Made by a program: the position numbers and the translations under genes
The notes under the pieces: model-generated
Told to the model about the DNA's origin: nothing
The model's database searches: none
Seen by the model: the letters and a program-made list of their open reading frames with translations, nothing else
In this document: piece by piece, positions 7,461 to 15,572 of the stretch
Position numbering within the stretch: position 1 is the first letter of the stretch
Layout of the letters: each line of letters opens with the position of its first letter
Source of the DNA: an uncultured Selenomonadaceae bacterium
GTDB taxonomy: Bacteria > Bacillota > Negativicutes > Selenomonadales > Selenomonadaceae
Length of the DNA: 21,000 bases
Assembly (NCBI GenBank): GCA_910579115.1
Contig: CAJTSO010000032.1
Span: 1 to 21,000 of the forward strand
Direction of reading: 5' to 3'

Positions 7461-8846
7461 ATGGCAAAAAATAACGACAAGCAGATTTGCAGCCTGTGCC
7501 GGCGCGTAATAACGATCCGTTCCCAGTACGATATGCCCATATACAGTCCCCAGACCGGAATTGGCATCTGCCGTGACTGTATCGAAAAGACCTATGACGC
7601 GATTCAGGCAGCCGCGCCCAGAGAGTCAGCCAAGCCAAAAAAGAAAAAATCGACCGGCATTCCCTTGGGTGAAATCATCGCCAGGCACAAGCCCCATGTA
7701 ATCAAGGAGTACCTTGACAAGTACATTATAAAGCAGGAGCTGGCCAAAAAGACTCTCTCTGTTGCCCTCTACAACCACTATAAGCGGATGAAGTACGATG
7801 CTACCCGCCGGGATGACAGTACGGTCATCGACAAGTCTAATGTGATCATGATCGGCCCTTCCGGCTGCGGCAAGACTGCCATTCTCCAAACTCTGGCCAA
7901 GCTTCTCGACGTTCCCTTCGCCATCACCGACACCTCCAGTCTCACCGAGGCGGGATATGTTGGCAACGATGTGGAGGTCGCGGTCCGCAATCTCTACTAT
8001 GCCGCCGAACAGGACATCGAGAGAACCGAGCACGGCATCATCTACCTGGATGAGTTTGACAAAATCGCCAGAAAGTCCGGCGAGAACAACTCCATTACGG
8101 CGGACCCCGGCCACGAAGGCGTCCAGCAGTCCCTGCTGAAAATGCTGGAGGGCTCCGACGTGGAGTTCACCGCCCATGGCCAGCGAAAGCATCCTGAAGC
8201 TCCCACCATAAAGGTCAACACAACTCACATCCTCTTCATCGTCGGCGGCGCCTTCGTAGGACTTGACCAGGTCATTGAAAAGCGGCTGAAGAAAAACACC
8301 TCCGCCATCGGCTTCGGGGCTGCCGTCACCGGCGAGGCCGACCGGCCTTCTACCGATGATCTGCTCCGCCAGGTAACCCCCGAGGACCTGGTAAAGTTCG
8401 GAATTATCCCGGAAATCGTTGGCCGCCTGCCCATCATCTGCACCCTTGAAACATTGGACGAGGACTCCCTGCTCACCATCCTTACTGAACCGGTGAACGC
8501 TCCCGTCCGACAGTACAAGGAGCTGCTGAAGCTGGATAATGTGGAGCTTGATTTTACTGTAGAGGCTCTCAGGGAAGTGGCCCGCCGGGCCATCGCCAGG
8601 AAGACCGGAGCCCGGAGTCTCAGGGGTATCCTCGAAGAAATAATGCTCGACATCATGTACGATATACCAAAGGACGAACGCCACCGCCGGGTGACCATCA
8701 CGGTAGGCTGCGTAAAGAACGGTGACTCTCCGATGGTCGACATCCTGCCCGAGCTGCCAAAGGCCGTTACAATGCCGGAAAGCGACAGTGACAGCAAAAA
8801 GGAAACGGAGCTCAACAGCAGTTCATCCGATTATATCTTCCACTGA
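7461..8846 (+). CDS. ClpX-like AAA+ unfoldase (divergent ClpX paralogue)
   Basis: ClpX unfolds tagged proteins and feeds them to the ClpP peptidase. The 461-residue product has all its working parts: an N-terminal four-cysteine zinc site (Cys10, 13, 37, 40), Walker A GPSGCGKT (132-139), pore loop GYVG (165-168), Walker B ending Asp197-Glu198, the RKH loop (242-244), the ClpP-docking IGF loop (283-285) and sensor 2 GARSLR (383-388). It differs from housekeeping ClpX in the Walker A (PSGCGKT for the usual PTGSGKT), in the zinc-finger spacing and in a Ser/Asp-rich tail from about 438. It stands alone, with no clpP or tig nearby, and is the only clear plus-strand gene. I therefore think it is a second ClpX, but a sole, diverged clpX is possible. 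The start at 7461 has AGAGG seven bases upstream. Confidence 0.9.
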   Translation: MAKNNDKQICSLCRRVITIRSQYDMPIYSPQTGIGICRDCIEKTYDAIQAAAPRESAKPKKKKSTGIPLGEIIARHKPHVIKEYLDKYIIKQELAKKTLSVALYNHYKRMKYDATRRDDSTVIDKSNVIMIGPSGCGKTAILQTLAKLLDVPFAITDTSSLTEAGYVGNDVEVAVRNLYYAAEQDIERTEHGIIYLDEFDKIARKSGENNSITADPGHEGVQQSLLKMLEGSDVEFTAHGQRKHPEAPTIKVNTTHILFIVGGAFVGLDQVIEKRLKKNTSAIGFGAAVTGEADRPSTDDLLRQVTPEDLVKFGIIPEIVGRLPIICTLETLDEDSLLTILTEPVNAPVRQYKELLKLDNVELDFTVEALREVARRAIARKTGARSLRGILEEIMLDIMYDIPKDERHRRVTITVGCVKNGDSPMVDILPELPKAVTMPESDSDSKKETELNSSSSDYIFH

Positions 8847-8853
8847 TTTTCCC

Positions 8854-8889
8854 AAAAGGAAGCTGACCAACCAGGCAGCTTCCTTTTTT
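8854..8889 (+). terminator. Rho-independent terminator of the clpX-like gene
   Basis: Arms AAAAGGAAGCTG (8854-8865) and CAGCTTCCTTTT (8876-8887) pair perfectly over 12 bp with a 10-base loop and a run of T. It begins seven bases after the stop codon. It can also fold on the opposite strand and may act as a backup terminator for thrC. Confidence 0.9.
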
Positions 8890-8893
8890 ACGC

Positions 8894-8932
8894 AAAAAAA
8901 TAGCGCCTCGCATTGCTAAAGCGCGGGACGCT
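8894..8932 (-). terminator. Rho-independent terminator of thrC
   Basis: On the minus strand AGCGTCCCGC (plus 8923-8932) pairs with GCGAGGCGCT (8902-8911), with one wobble and one mismatch. An ATTTTTTT tail (8894-8901) follows. It lies 13 bp past the thrC stop codon. The two convergent genes thus each have their own hairpin within about 100 bp. Confidence 0.75.
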
Positions 8933-8945
8933 GTTTCCTTTTGTA

Positions 8946-10445
8946 TTATTTTCCGGCGAACTCCTTCACGGCCTTCATCATATCAGCCTTTTCAACAACC
9001 GTCTTATGAAGCACCGGCAGCCCTTTCAGTCCGGCCAGGCCCACTGGCGCCTTAACTGGATTCTTCTCTTCAAGGGCCTCCAGCTGAGCGAAAGCATCTT
9101 TACCGGCGGCTTTCTCCCCCAGCGCCTCCAGAACGCTGCTGCTGAATTTGTAGGGACTGGCGGTAGAAACGATGACCATGGGACGGTCACTGCGAGTCTT
9201 TGACCTGTACGCCTCGGCTACCGCCCAGGCAACAGCCGTATGGGTATCCAAAACATAGCCGTATTCTTCATAAACCGCCTTGATGGTCTCAAGAGTCTTG
9301 GCATCATCCACCCAGCCGGCCCAGAAATAATTTGCCAGCCGCGCCAGCATATTCTCACCGGCATCATAGCCGCCGGTTTCATTAAGCTCCTTCATCCAGG
9401 CGGCAACCCTTGCCGGATCACCGGTAAGATGATACAGCAGACGCTCGAGATTGCTGGAGACAAGGATGTCCATGGAAGGAGAAATAGTCTTAAAAAATTC
9501 TCTTCTCCGATCGTAATAGCCCGTCTGGATAAAATCGGTGAGAACATTATTGGCATTGGAAGCGCAGACAAGCTTGCCCACCGGCAGTCCCATCTGGCGG
9601 GCATAGAAACCGGCCAGAATATTCCCGAAATTACCGGTAGGAACGGTGAAGTCAACGGTATCTCCGGCCTTGATTCTGCCGGCGGCAATCAAATCGGCGT
9701 AAGCGCTGAAGTAATAGACAATCTGAGGAACGAGACGGCCCCAGTTGATGGAGTTGGCGCTGGAAAGCTGAACTCCCGTTTCAGCCAGCTCTTTTGCTGC
9801 TGCCTCGTCGCCAAATATTTTCTTCACGCCGGTCTGGGCATCATCAAAATTCCCCTTGATCGCCAGGACCGCCACATTTTCCCCTTTTTGGGTCGCCATC
9901 TGAAGCCGCTGGATGTCGCTGACGCCTCCATCGGGATAAAATACGCAAATTTTCGTCTGATCCACATCGGCAAATCCGGCCAGAGCCGCCTTACCGGTAT
10001 CCCCGGAGGTGGCCACGAGAATCAGAACCCTGTTTTTCTCCCCGGTCTTCTTCAGGGCGGTGGAAAGGAGCTGGGGAAGAAGCTGAAGGGCCATATCCTT
10101 AAAGGCGCTGGTAGGGCCATGCCAAAGCTCAAGAACCGACTTGTCCCCCACCTGCTTCACCGGGGCGATCCGACCGTCGTCAAACTTACCGCTGTAGGCC
10201 CGGTCAATACAGCCGGCAATCTCTTCCTCTGTATAATCCGTAAGGAAAAGGGACAGCACCCGGCGCGCCCGCCGGGCATAGTCCAGCTCTGCCAGCTGCG
10301 CCGCAAAATCCGCCGGCACTCTGGGCAGCTCCTCCGGAACATAAAGTCCTCCGTCCGGAGCAAGCCCCCGAATGATTGCCTCGGCCGAGTCCATTGCCTG
10401 ACTTTTGTCTGTGGCGCCAAGGCCACGGGTGCTGATAAATTTCAT
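8946..10445 (-). CDS. thrC: Threonine synthase
   Basis: This PLP enzyme converts O-phosphohomoserine to L-threonine, the last step of the pathway, in the cytosol. The 499-residue product is of the longer threonine synthase type. The N-terminus MKFISTRG and the LAPDGGLYVPEELP stretch are typical. Lys116 in HGPTSAFKDMALQLLPQLL is the expected PLP-binding lysine, followed by VATSGDTGKAALAGF, which holds the cofactor phosphate, and SANSINWGRLVPQIVYYF. AAGGAG lies eight bases before the ATG. The homoserine genes (hom, thrB) are not next to it. It lies 159 bp downstream of the ANTAR regulator gene, on the same strand, with no convincing terminator between them, so read-through from the t6A operon is possible. 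Confidence 0.97.
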   Translation of the reverse strand: MKFISTRGLGATDKSQAMDSAEAIIRGLAPDGGLYVPEELPRVPADFAAQLAELDYARRARRVLSLFLTDYTEEEIAGCIDRAYSGKFDDGRIAPVKQVGDKSVLELWHGPTSAFKDMALQLLPQLLSTALKKTGEKNRVLILVATSGDTGKAALAGFADVDQTKICVFYPDGGVSDIQRLQMATQKGENVAVLAIKGNFDDAQTGVKKIFGDEAAAKELAETGVQLSSANSINWGRLVPQIVYYFSAYADLIAAGRIKAGDTVDFTVPTGNFGNILAGFYARQMGLPVGKLVCASNANNVLTDFIQTGYYDRRREFFKTISPSMDILVSSNLERLLYHLTGDPARVAAWMKELNETGGYDAGENMLARLANYFWAGWVDDAKTLETIKAVYEEYGYVLDTHTAVAWAVAEAYRSKTRSDRPMVIVSTASPYKFSSSVLEALGEKAAGKDAFAQLEALEEKNPVKAPVGLAGLKGLPVLHKTVVEKADMMKAVKEFAGK

Positions 10446-10486
10446 GCCTGCTGCTCCTTCTTATCTCTGCATCTTCTGCCAATATT

Positions 10487-10511
10487 CACCCGGCAATTGT
10501 CTTTGCCGGTG
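10487..10511 (-). promoter_or_regulatory. Hairpin in the thrC 5' leader
   Basis: CCGGCAA and TTGCCGG (10490-10496 and 10503-10509) form a perfect 7-bp stem with a six-base loop, AGACAA on the minus strand, and two further pairs beyond a bulge. It lies about 40 bp before the thrC start codon. There is no T-run after it, so it is not an obvious terminator. Its function is unknown. Confidence 0.45.
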
Positions 10512-10526
10512 ACGCTTTATCATCAT

Positions 10527-10599
10527 ACTATAGGCCGGTAATATTCGCTACAAAAATCTTTTATATATCGGAAAAATACTGTGTCCAACTATATGCCGG
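10527..10599 (-). promoter_or_regulatory. Repeated 12-mer in the region upstream of thrC
   Basis: The minus strand carries CCGGCCTATAGT (plus 10527-10538) and CCGGCATATAGT (10588-10599), identical at 11 of 12 bases and 61 bp apart. The first contains a possible -10 (TATAGT), but no good -35 box is present, so any thrC promoter here is weak or needs an activator. The second lies just past the stop of the ANTAR regulator gene and includes a 10-bp palindrome, ATGCCGGCAT (10593-10602). The repeats may be regulator sites or chance. Confidence 0.3.
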
Positions 10600-10604
10600 C
10601 ATTT

Positions 10605-11192
10605 TCAGCTTCTCTTTCTCAGTCCGGCTCTGACTATCGCCTCCGCCACTTCCTTGATGGTTTTTCGCTTCATCATGCTGTAGCGTTGGATGCGGCGGTA
10701 GGCTTCGCTTTCGGAAATATTATGGGCATCCATGAGTATTCCCTTCGCTCTGTCCAGTGTCTTGCGAAACTCCAACGAGCCCTTGGCTTCCTCAAGCTCC
10801 CGCTCCAGCTCCTTCATTTCCTGCCAGCGGCTGAGGGCGATTTCAATGGCCGGGGAAATGCTCTCCTCCCGGACAGGCTTAACAAGGTACGCCAACACCC
10901 CGGCATCCTTCGCCCGATTTACGATCTCAGAATCGCTGAAGGCCGTCAGCAAAATAACCGGGGAAATACCTTCGTCAGCGATTGCCTTGGCGGCGGTTAT
11001 ACCATCCATATTGGGCATTTTTATGTCCATCATCACCAGATCGGGCCGATACTTTCTCGTCAGCTCCAGAGCCTGTTTTCCATCATGAGCTTCCCCCACG
11101 ATGATATGTCCCTGCTCCTCCAGCATCTCCCGCAAATCCATGCGGATGATCGACTCATTATCGGCTAGTACTATATTGAGCGGATTTTTCAT
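10605..11192 (-). CDS. ANTAR-domain response regulator (antiterminator type)
   Basis: The 195-residue protein has a receiver domain (about 5-120) with acidic Asp11, phospho-acceptor Asp56 in DLVMMDIKMP, Thr83 and Lys105. A coiled-coil linker (ERELEEAKGSLEFRKTLDRAK) and a C-terminal ANTAR domain (about 130-190) follow. ANTAR regulators such as EutV or PdtaR bind paired RNA hairpins and prevent transcription termination. Its ATG overlaps the stop of the kinase gene (ATGA), so the two are translationally coupled and surely form a pair. It is the last gene of the run starting at tsaE, and thrC follows. The target RNA is not known. I looked for the paired hexaloop motif before thrC and did not find a proper match. 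Confidence 0.93.
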   Translation of the reverse strand: MKNPLNIVLADNESIIRMDLREMLEEQGHIIVGEAHDGKQALELTRKYRPDLVMMDIKMPNMDGITAAKAIADEGISPVILLTAFSDSEIVNRAKDAGVLAYLVKPVREESISPAIEIALSRWQEMKELERELEEAKGSLEFRKTLDRAKGILMDAHNISESEAYRRIQRYSMMKRKTIKEVAEAIVRAGLRKRS

Positions 11193-12640
11193 GGGATCAC
11201 TTCCTCCCGGCAGCCGGTATCCAGCGGCAGGGTTATTACGGCTCTCGTTCCCCTGCCTTCATTATTTTCCATAATAAATGTTCCCCCCAGATCATCCTGG
11301 ATAAAATTTTTTATAAGGGTAATTCCCAGGGAATTGATATTCTCCAAATCAAAATTATCAGGCAGTCCGCAGCCGTCGTCATACAAAACGAGATGATGGC
11401 AGTCCGCCTCGTTGGAAATAATCAGGCCGATGGTCCCCCGGGCCCGATTATCGTTGAAGGCGTGCTTGATAATATTGAGCAATATTTCGTTTATTGCCAG
11501 GGCAAATCCGGTAGTCATTGCCGGATTGAGCGGAAAGGTTTCCCCGGAAATCCGGCGGATTATGGTGAAATCAGGTCGGACCATCGCCTCGATATTATTC
11601 AGGAGGTTCCGAGCCAGGGACATGGCGTCCACCATATCCGTCCCTCTGTTTGACAGATACTCATGGATAGTGGCGATACTCCGTACCCGGCCGGCGCTTT
11701 CCTTCAGCGCTTCCCTTGCCTCCGGCGCTTTCACCCGGCGAGCTTGAAGGTTCAAAAGGCTTGCGATGCTCTGAAGATTATTCTTGACCCGATGATGAAT
11801 TTCTCTGATCACTGCCTTTTGGAGCCTGATTTCCTTTTCCTTTTCCCGCAGGGCCGTGACGTCCTCGATCACCACGATCCGTCCCCGGAGATCTCCCTTT
11901 GACTCCACCGGAATATCCCGCATTACCAGAACGAGTCCGCCGGCAGTCAGCTCCTTTTCATTGGGCTGTCCCGGCTTTATGGTCTCGCTGGTAATATGAC
12001 GGTTCAGCAGCCTGTCCTTCCGCAGCAAGCCTACCGGATTGAGGACCCCCAGCACCCGGTACACCCTCTGGGCGGCCAGATTTGCAAAGACGATCCGGTC
12101 AAATTTATCGGCAATGAGGATCCCGTCCGTCTCCCCGATGGGCCGGTACATCTCCTGTGCGTAATCCTGTAGATTATCCTCCAGCAGCAGCCTGGCCGCC
12201 TTCAAAATGTGATTGTAGCCGTCAGAATCATAAGTCTCCTTCGTGGTTTCAATCGTCACGACCGCCGCTGTCCGGCCATCTGCAAAAACCGGCAGCGCAG
12301 TCATGACAATGCTTGCTTCGTCGGCGCCTGTCCCGATTTCCCGGTGGCCGTGGATGGGCATTCCCTTTTCAAAGGTATACTTTACCAAAGGCTCCTCGTT
12401 CAGGTTGAGCAAGGCTCCTCCCACGGGACCGCTCCCGAAAAAAATCGTCCGGGGACGTTCTGAAACCAGCAGAACAATAGTACCGGCCGTTTTACCGGAT
12501 ACATAGACATTGACTATGGCATTGGTAAAATCAGCCAGAAAGGGCAGTAAATTCTCTATCTGTTTCAGGCGGACAGTTTCCTTGCCGGAAAGTTCACACC
12601 GCCGCCAGATATCTGCCTTTATCACTTCAAAGCACCTCAC
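11189..12640 (-). CDS. Soluble sensor histidine kinase (HisKA_2, EutW/PdtaS-like)
   Basis: The 483-residue kinase has no membrane helix, so it should sense a cytoplasmic signal. The N-terminal part (about 20-160) looks like the H_kinase_N/GAF-type sensor of this family. A PAS domain follows (about 165-265), then the phospho-acceptor helix IREIHHRVKNNLQ (278-290, His282/His283), an N-box NEILLNIIKHAF (384-395) and a G1 box DDGCGLP (421-427). HisKA_2 kinases typically partner ANTAR regulators, as here. Its GTG start overlaps the tsaD stop (GTGA) and its stop overlaps the regulator start. An alternative GTG at 12625 has GGTGAGG nine bases upstream and may be the real start. The signal is unknown; the neighbours hint at threonine or t6A status. 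Confidence 0.92.
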   Translation of the reverse strand: MRCFEVIKADIWRRCELSGKETVRLKQIENLLPFLADFTNAIVNVYVSGKTAGTIVLLVSERPRTIFFGSGPVGGALLNLNEEPLVKYTFEKGMPIHGHREIGTGADEASIVMTALPVFADGRTAAVVTIETTKETYDSDGYNHILKAARLLLEDNLQDYAQEMYRPIGETDGILIADKFDRIVFANLAAQRVYRVLGVLNPVGLLRKDRLLNRHITSETIKPGQPNEKELTAGGLVLVMRDIPVESKGDLRGRIVVIEDVTALREKEKEIRLQKAVIREIHHRVKNNLQSIASLLNLQARRVKAPEAREALKESAGRVRSIATIHEYLSNRGTDMVDAMSLARNLLNNIEAMVRPDFTIIRRISGETFPLNPAMTTGFALAINEILLNIIKHAFNDNRARGTIGLIISNEADCHHLVLYDDGCGLPDNFDLENINSLGITLIKNFIQDDLGGTFIMENNEGRGTRAVITLPLDTGCREEVIP

Positions 12641-13698
12641 CTGTCTGACAGGGACAGTCCGGGAACCGCGTTCAGGGTCAGATCATTATGTTCATAATTA
12701 TCGGTCAAAGACTGATAGTACCCCCGGCAGGCAATCATGGCGGCATTGTCGGTGCACAGCCGCCGGTTTGGAAAATAAAATTTATAACCGGCCTCTCCCG
12801 TGGCCCGCCGAAGCTCCGCTTCCAGGGCGCTGTTAGCGGCCACGCCGCCAGCCAGCGCCAGCGTGTCCAGCCCCGTTTCCCTCAGGGCGGCAAGGGATTT
12901 TTCCACCAGTATAGCAATGACGGCCTGTTGGAAGGAAGCCGCCACATCAGCCTTGTGTACCGGTATATTTTTCAATTTCTGTGAATTCAAATAATTGAGC
13001 ACCGCCGATTTCAGCCCGCTGAAGCTGAACTCGTAGCCATCCCTGGCCAACGCCTTGGGGAAGTCTATAGCCTGGGGATTCCCCTCTTTGGACAGTCTGT
13101 CGATTTCCGGCCCGCCGGGATAGGGCAGTCCCATGACCCTCGCCACCTTGTCAAAGGCCTCCCCAGCCGCGTCATCCCTCGTCTGACCCAGCAGGCGGAA
13201 GCGGTCATAGTCCAAAACATTAACCAGGGCCGTATGTCCCCCCGAGGCCACCAGGGCCACAAAGGGAGGCGTTAAATCAGGGGAACTCAAAAAATTGGCA
13301 AATATATGTCCCTCCAGGTGATTAACGCCGATGAGAGGAACTTCCAGAGACCAGGCCAGGGACTTTGCGGCGGCTACGCCAACCAGGAGCGCCCCCACCA
13401 GACCGGGCCCGCAGGTAACGGCGATCTGATCGATGTCAGCCAGTTTTAGCCCGGCTTGCTTTATCGCCTCATCCACCACCGGCAGGACATTCAAAATATG
13501 ATTCCGGGAAGCGATCTCCGGCACCACGCCGCCAAACTTACGGTGAATGGGCACCTGAGTGGATATTACATCGGCCAGCAGCCCTCGGCCGCCCCTGAGG
13601 ACAGCCGCTGCCGTCTCGTCACAGCTGGACTCTATTCCCAGGGTAATTAGCTCCTCCGCCGGTTTTGAGGCAAGTCTTTCTCTGTCAAAGTATTCCAC
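12637..13698 (-). CDS. tsaD: tRNA N6-threonylcarbamoyladenosine transferase TsaD
   Basis: TsaD transfers the threonylcarbamoyl group from threonylcarbamoyl-AMP to A37 of tRNAs that read ANN codons, working with TsaB and TsaE. The 353-residue ASKHA-fold protein shows GIESSCDETAAAV near its N-terminus, metal ligands His127 and His131 in VNHLEGHIF and Asp317 in CTDNAAMIA, and the nucleotide-site stretch ASGGHTALV (151-159). It has about 18 extra residues before GIESSCDET. The start is GTG with GGAG eight bases upstream. It follows rimI by 25 bp and overlaps the kinase gene by four. The function is secure from motifs and context. Confidence 0.98.
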   Translation of the reverse strand: MEYFDRERLASKPAEELITLGIESSCDETAAAVLRGGRGLLADVISTQVPIHRKFGGVVPEIASRNHILNVLPVVDEAIKQAGLKLADIDQIAVTCGPGLVGALLVGVAAAKSLAWSLEVPLIGVNHLEGHIFANFLSSPDLTPPFVALVASGGHTALVNVLDYDRFRLLGQTRDDAAGEAFDKVARVMGLPYPGGPEIDRLSKEGNPQAIDFPKALARDGYEFSFSGLKSAVLNYLNSQKLKNIPVHKADVAASFQQAVIAILVEKSLAALRETGLDTLALAGGVAANSALEAELRRATGEAGYKFYFPNRRLCTDNAAMIACRGYYQSLTDNYEHNDLTLNAVPGLSLSDR

Positions 13699-13723
13699 GG
13701 TTCTTTCTCCCTTTGGTCATTCC

Positions 13724-14179
13724 TCAAAGCTTTAACATCCACATGATTATTGCATCTTCCCCGTCCTCATAGTAGTGGGGGCGGCGGCCGCAATCTACAA
13801 AGCCCAGTGAAGTATAAAGATTCAGGGCCGCTGTATTGGATGGCCTGACCTCAAGGGTAAGCCTCTCCGCCCCCCGCTCCCTGATTACCGCAATAAGGTT
13901 TTCCAAAAGCCGGCGGCTGATGCCCTGTCCCCGATAGTCAGGATGAACGGCCACATTTGTTATCTGCGCTTCATCATCGATAACCCAGCAGCCAACGTAT
14001 CCAGCCACCCGTCCAGTCTTTTCATCAACGGCCAGCCGGTAGGCAGTCCGCTGGTTTTGAGCCTCACTCCAAAATGACTCCCTGGACCAGGGAACGGAAA
14101 AGCAGGCCTTTTCCACTGCTTCAACGGCAGCGGCATCATCAGGAACCATCTCCCGAAAGGTAATCGAGGCCCTGTTCAT
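13724..14179 (-). CDS. rimI: GNAT N-acetyltransferase, RimI-like (ribosomal protein S18 alanine)
   Basis: RimI-type enzymes acetylate protein N-termini, classically Ala1 of ribosomal protein S18. The 151-residue protein is a single GNAT domain with the acetyl-CoA loop DYRGQGISRRLL (81-92) and the motif RPSNTAALNLYTSLGF (112-127), which is typical of RimI. I choose the ATG at 14179 because it overlaps the tsaB stop as ATGA. An in-frame GTG at 14191 with GGTGAGG upstream is also possible. The position between tsaB and tsaD is the standard arrangement in Firmicutes. The actual substrate could be broader than S18. Confidence 0.92.
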   Translation of the reverse strand: MNRASITFREMVPDDAAAVEAVEKACFSVPWSRESFWSEAQNQRTAYRLAVDEKTGRVAGYVGCWVIDDEAQITNVAVHPDYRGQGISRRLLENLIAVIRERGAERLTLEVRPSNTAALNLYTSLGFVDCGRRPHYYEDGEDAIIMWMLKL

Positions 14180-14919
14180 TTCAGCTCGCACCTGGCCTCA
14201 CCGCCCTGCCCTGCGGTCTCCGGATGGCGAACGTCCCACAGCTCCTCCGCCTCGGATCGTCTCAAATACCAGGGCTCTGCCGTCATAGGATCCGAAACCT
14301 CCCCTGCCTCAAGCATCCTGGCCCCCAGCAGAGCCACTTCGTCCGCCCGGGGCATTACCTGGAACCGGCCGGCTACGACTACCCCCGCCGGAAGCTTTAC
14401 ACCGCGGGACAGTTTCTTTTCTGCAATATCCCCCAGAATAACCACCGGCCCCTTTCCCTCAGCGGCTGCGTTCCCCGCTATTTTAACCACATCCTCCAGG
14501 GAAATTACCTGCACCGGCCGGATCTCCAACCCGTCCCTATATACGCCGCAGTAGGCATTCTTCTTTTGGGCATCCGCCAGAGAAAATACCGTAACCCCCG
14601 GCAGAGCATAAAATCTTGCCGCCAATGCTTTCAGGGTAGGAACGGAAATCAGCGGAATATTAAGTCCATAAGCCATCCCCTTGGCCGTGGCCAGTCCGAT
14701 TCGCAGGCCGGTGAAGGAGCCGGGACCGATGCTCACTGCCACCGCCGTTAAATCTCCTTTTGATTTTCCCGCCAGGGCCAAGAGCTTCCCTATATTGGGC
14801 ACAAGGGTAGCCGAATGCTCCAGCCCGTTTTCTATCGTCAGCGCCGCGATTATCCTTTCCCCGTCGGAGAGCGCCACGCTGGACACCTTTGCAGCCGTTT
14901 CTATCGCCAATATCAGCAT
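14176..14919 (-). CDS. tsaB: t6A biosynthesis protein TsaB
   Basis: TsaB is the non-catalytic ASKHA-fold partner that dimerises with TsaD and is needed for t6A formation. The 247-residue protein starts MLILAIETAAKVSSVAL, the family's canonical start, and carries the signature IGPGSFTGLRIGLATAKG (64-81) and a C-terminal PWYLRRSEAE stretch. I choose the ATG at 14919 over an in-frame TTG at 14943 for that reason; it overlaps the tsaE end by seven bases and has AAGGAG upstream inside tsaE. It is coupled to rimI by an ATGA overlap. Confidence 0.96.
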   Translation of the reverse strand: MLILAIETAAKVSSVALSDGERIIAALTIENGLEHSATLVPNIGKLLALAGKSKGDLTAVAVSIGPGSFTGLRIGLATAKGMAYGLNIPLISVPTLKALAARFYALPGVTVFSLADAQKKNAYCGVYRDGLEIRPVQVISLEDVVKIAGNAAAEGKGPVVILGDIAEKKLSRGVKLPAGVVVAGRFQVMPRADEVALLGARMLEAGEVSDPMTAEPWYLRRSEAEELWDVRHPETAGQGGEARCELK

Positions 14920-15401
14920 TTTTCTTCCCACTCCTTCAGCCAAGCGGCAGCCCTCCGGCTGCCCTCAGCGGCCGCTATCGTTATCCGCCGGCAGTCCGGG
15001 CCTTTTTCAGCTCCTCCCGCCAGGCGGTCGATCCTGATTTCTATATGGTCCTCCGGCAGAGCCCCGGGAAATTTATCGGCCCACTCGATAAGGCTGATAG
15101 CGGTTTCATCCTCTACGTATTCATAAAAGCCAAAATCCGCCAGCTCCGACTCCCGCTCCAGCCTGTAAAGATCAAAGTGGTAAATCGGCAGTCGGCCATG
15201 ATAGATATTCATCAGTCCGAAGGTGGGACTGGTAACCTGTTCCTCTGACCCCAGCGCCTTTGTGAGCGCCGCTGTGAAAAAAGTTTTTCCCGCCCCTAAA
15301 TCACCCACAAGATTTACCACTGTACCGGGAGCCACCGCTTTGGCGATCCGCTCAGCCAGCTCTCTGGTCTCCTGCTCTCCATGGGAAATAATCTCCATCA
15401 T
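14913..15401 (-). CDS. tsaE: t6A biosynthesis ATPase TsaE
   Basis: TsaE is the small P-loop ATPase that resets the TsaB-TsaD complex between rounds of t6A synthesis. The 162-residue protein has Walker A GDLGAGKT (33-40), the TSPTF stretch (57-61), HFDLYRL (75-81) and LIEWAD (104-109), all family hallmarks. I choose the ATG at 15401 because GGAG lies five bases upstream; a longer in-frame start at 15431 lacks such a site. It is the first gene of the t6A operon, and the final t6A component, the threonylcarbamoyl-AMP synthase TsaC/YwlC, is not in this window. Confidence 0.97.
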   Translation of the reverse strand: MMEIISHGEQETRELAERIAKAVAPGTVVNLVGDLGAGKTFFTAALTKALGSEEQVTSPTFGLMNIYHGRLPIYHFDLYRLERESELADFGFYEYVEDETAISLIEWADKFPGALPEDHIEIRIDRLAGGAEKGPDCRRITIAAAEGSRRAAAWLKEWEEKC

Positions 15402-15470
15402 AATATCTCCAACCCCAGTTAGCGTTACCAACTATTCATAGCCGCTTCTCTTTCAATCAGAAAACAATCC

Positions 15471-15494
15471 ATAATATTTTATCACAAAAGTCAA
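15471..15494 (-). promoter_or_regulatory. Possible promoter region of the tsaE operon
   Basis: An AT-rich stretch about 75-95 bp before tsaE contains TTGACT (plus 15489-15494) and TATTAT (15471-15476) on the minus strand. These two are only 12 bp apart and cannot be one promoter. Other pairings give spacers of 15-19 bp with weaker hexamers. I believe a promoter lies here but cannot assign its boxes. Confidence 0.3.
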
Positions 15495-15572
15495 TAAACA
15501 AATCACCGGACAAAATGTATACCCGACCCGTTCATATCCCCGCCGGCGATAAATTTTCCTGACGGGAACGGC

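Noticed and set aside
7626..8684. Long minus-strand open frame of 352 codons opposite the clpX-like gene
   Set aside because: It lies entirely inside a gene with all ClpX motifs, has no recognisable domain and no ribosome binding site. It is a shadow of codon bias.
10487..10511. thrC leader hairpin as an ANTAR target site
   Set aside because: The ANTAR motif needs two hairpins with hexaloops that have A at position 1 and G at position 4. Here only one hairpin is clear and its loop AGACAA has C at position 4, and no terminator overlaps it.
9240..10541. Long plus-strand open frame of 433 codons opposite thrC
   Set aside because: It is antisense to a complete threonine synthase and shows no domain pattern, so I treat it as a shadow.
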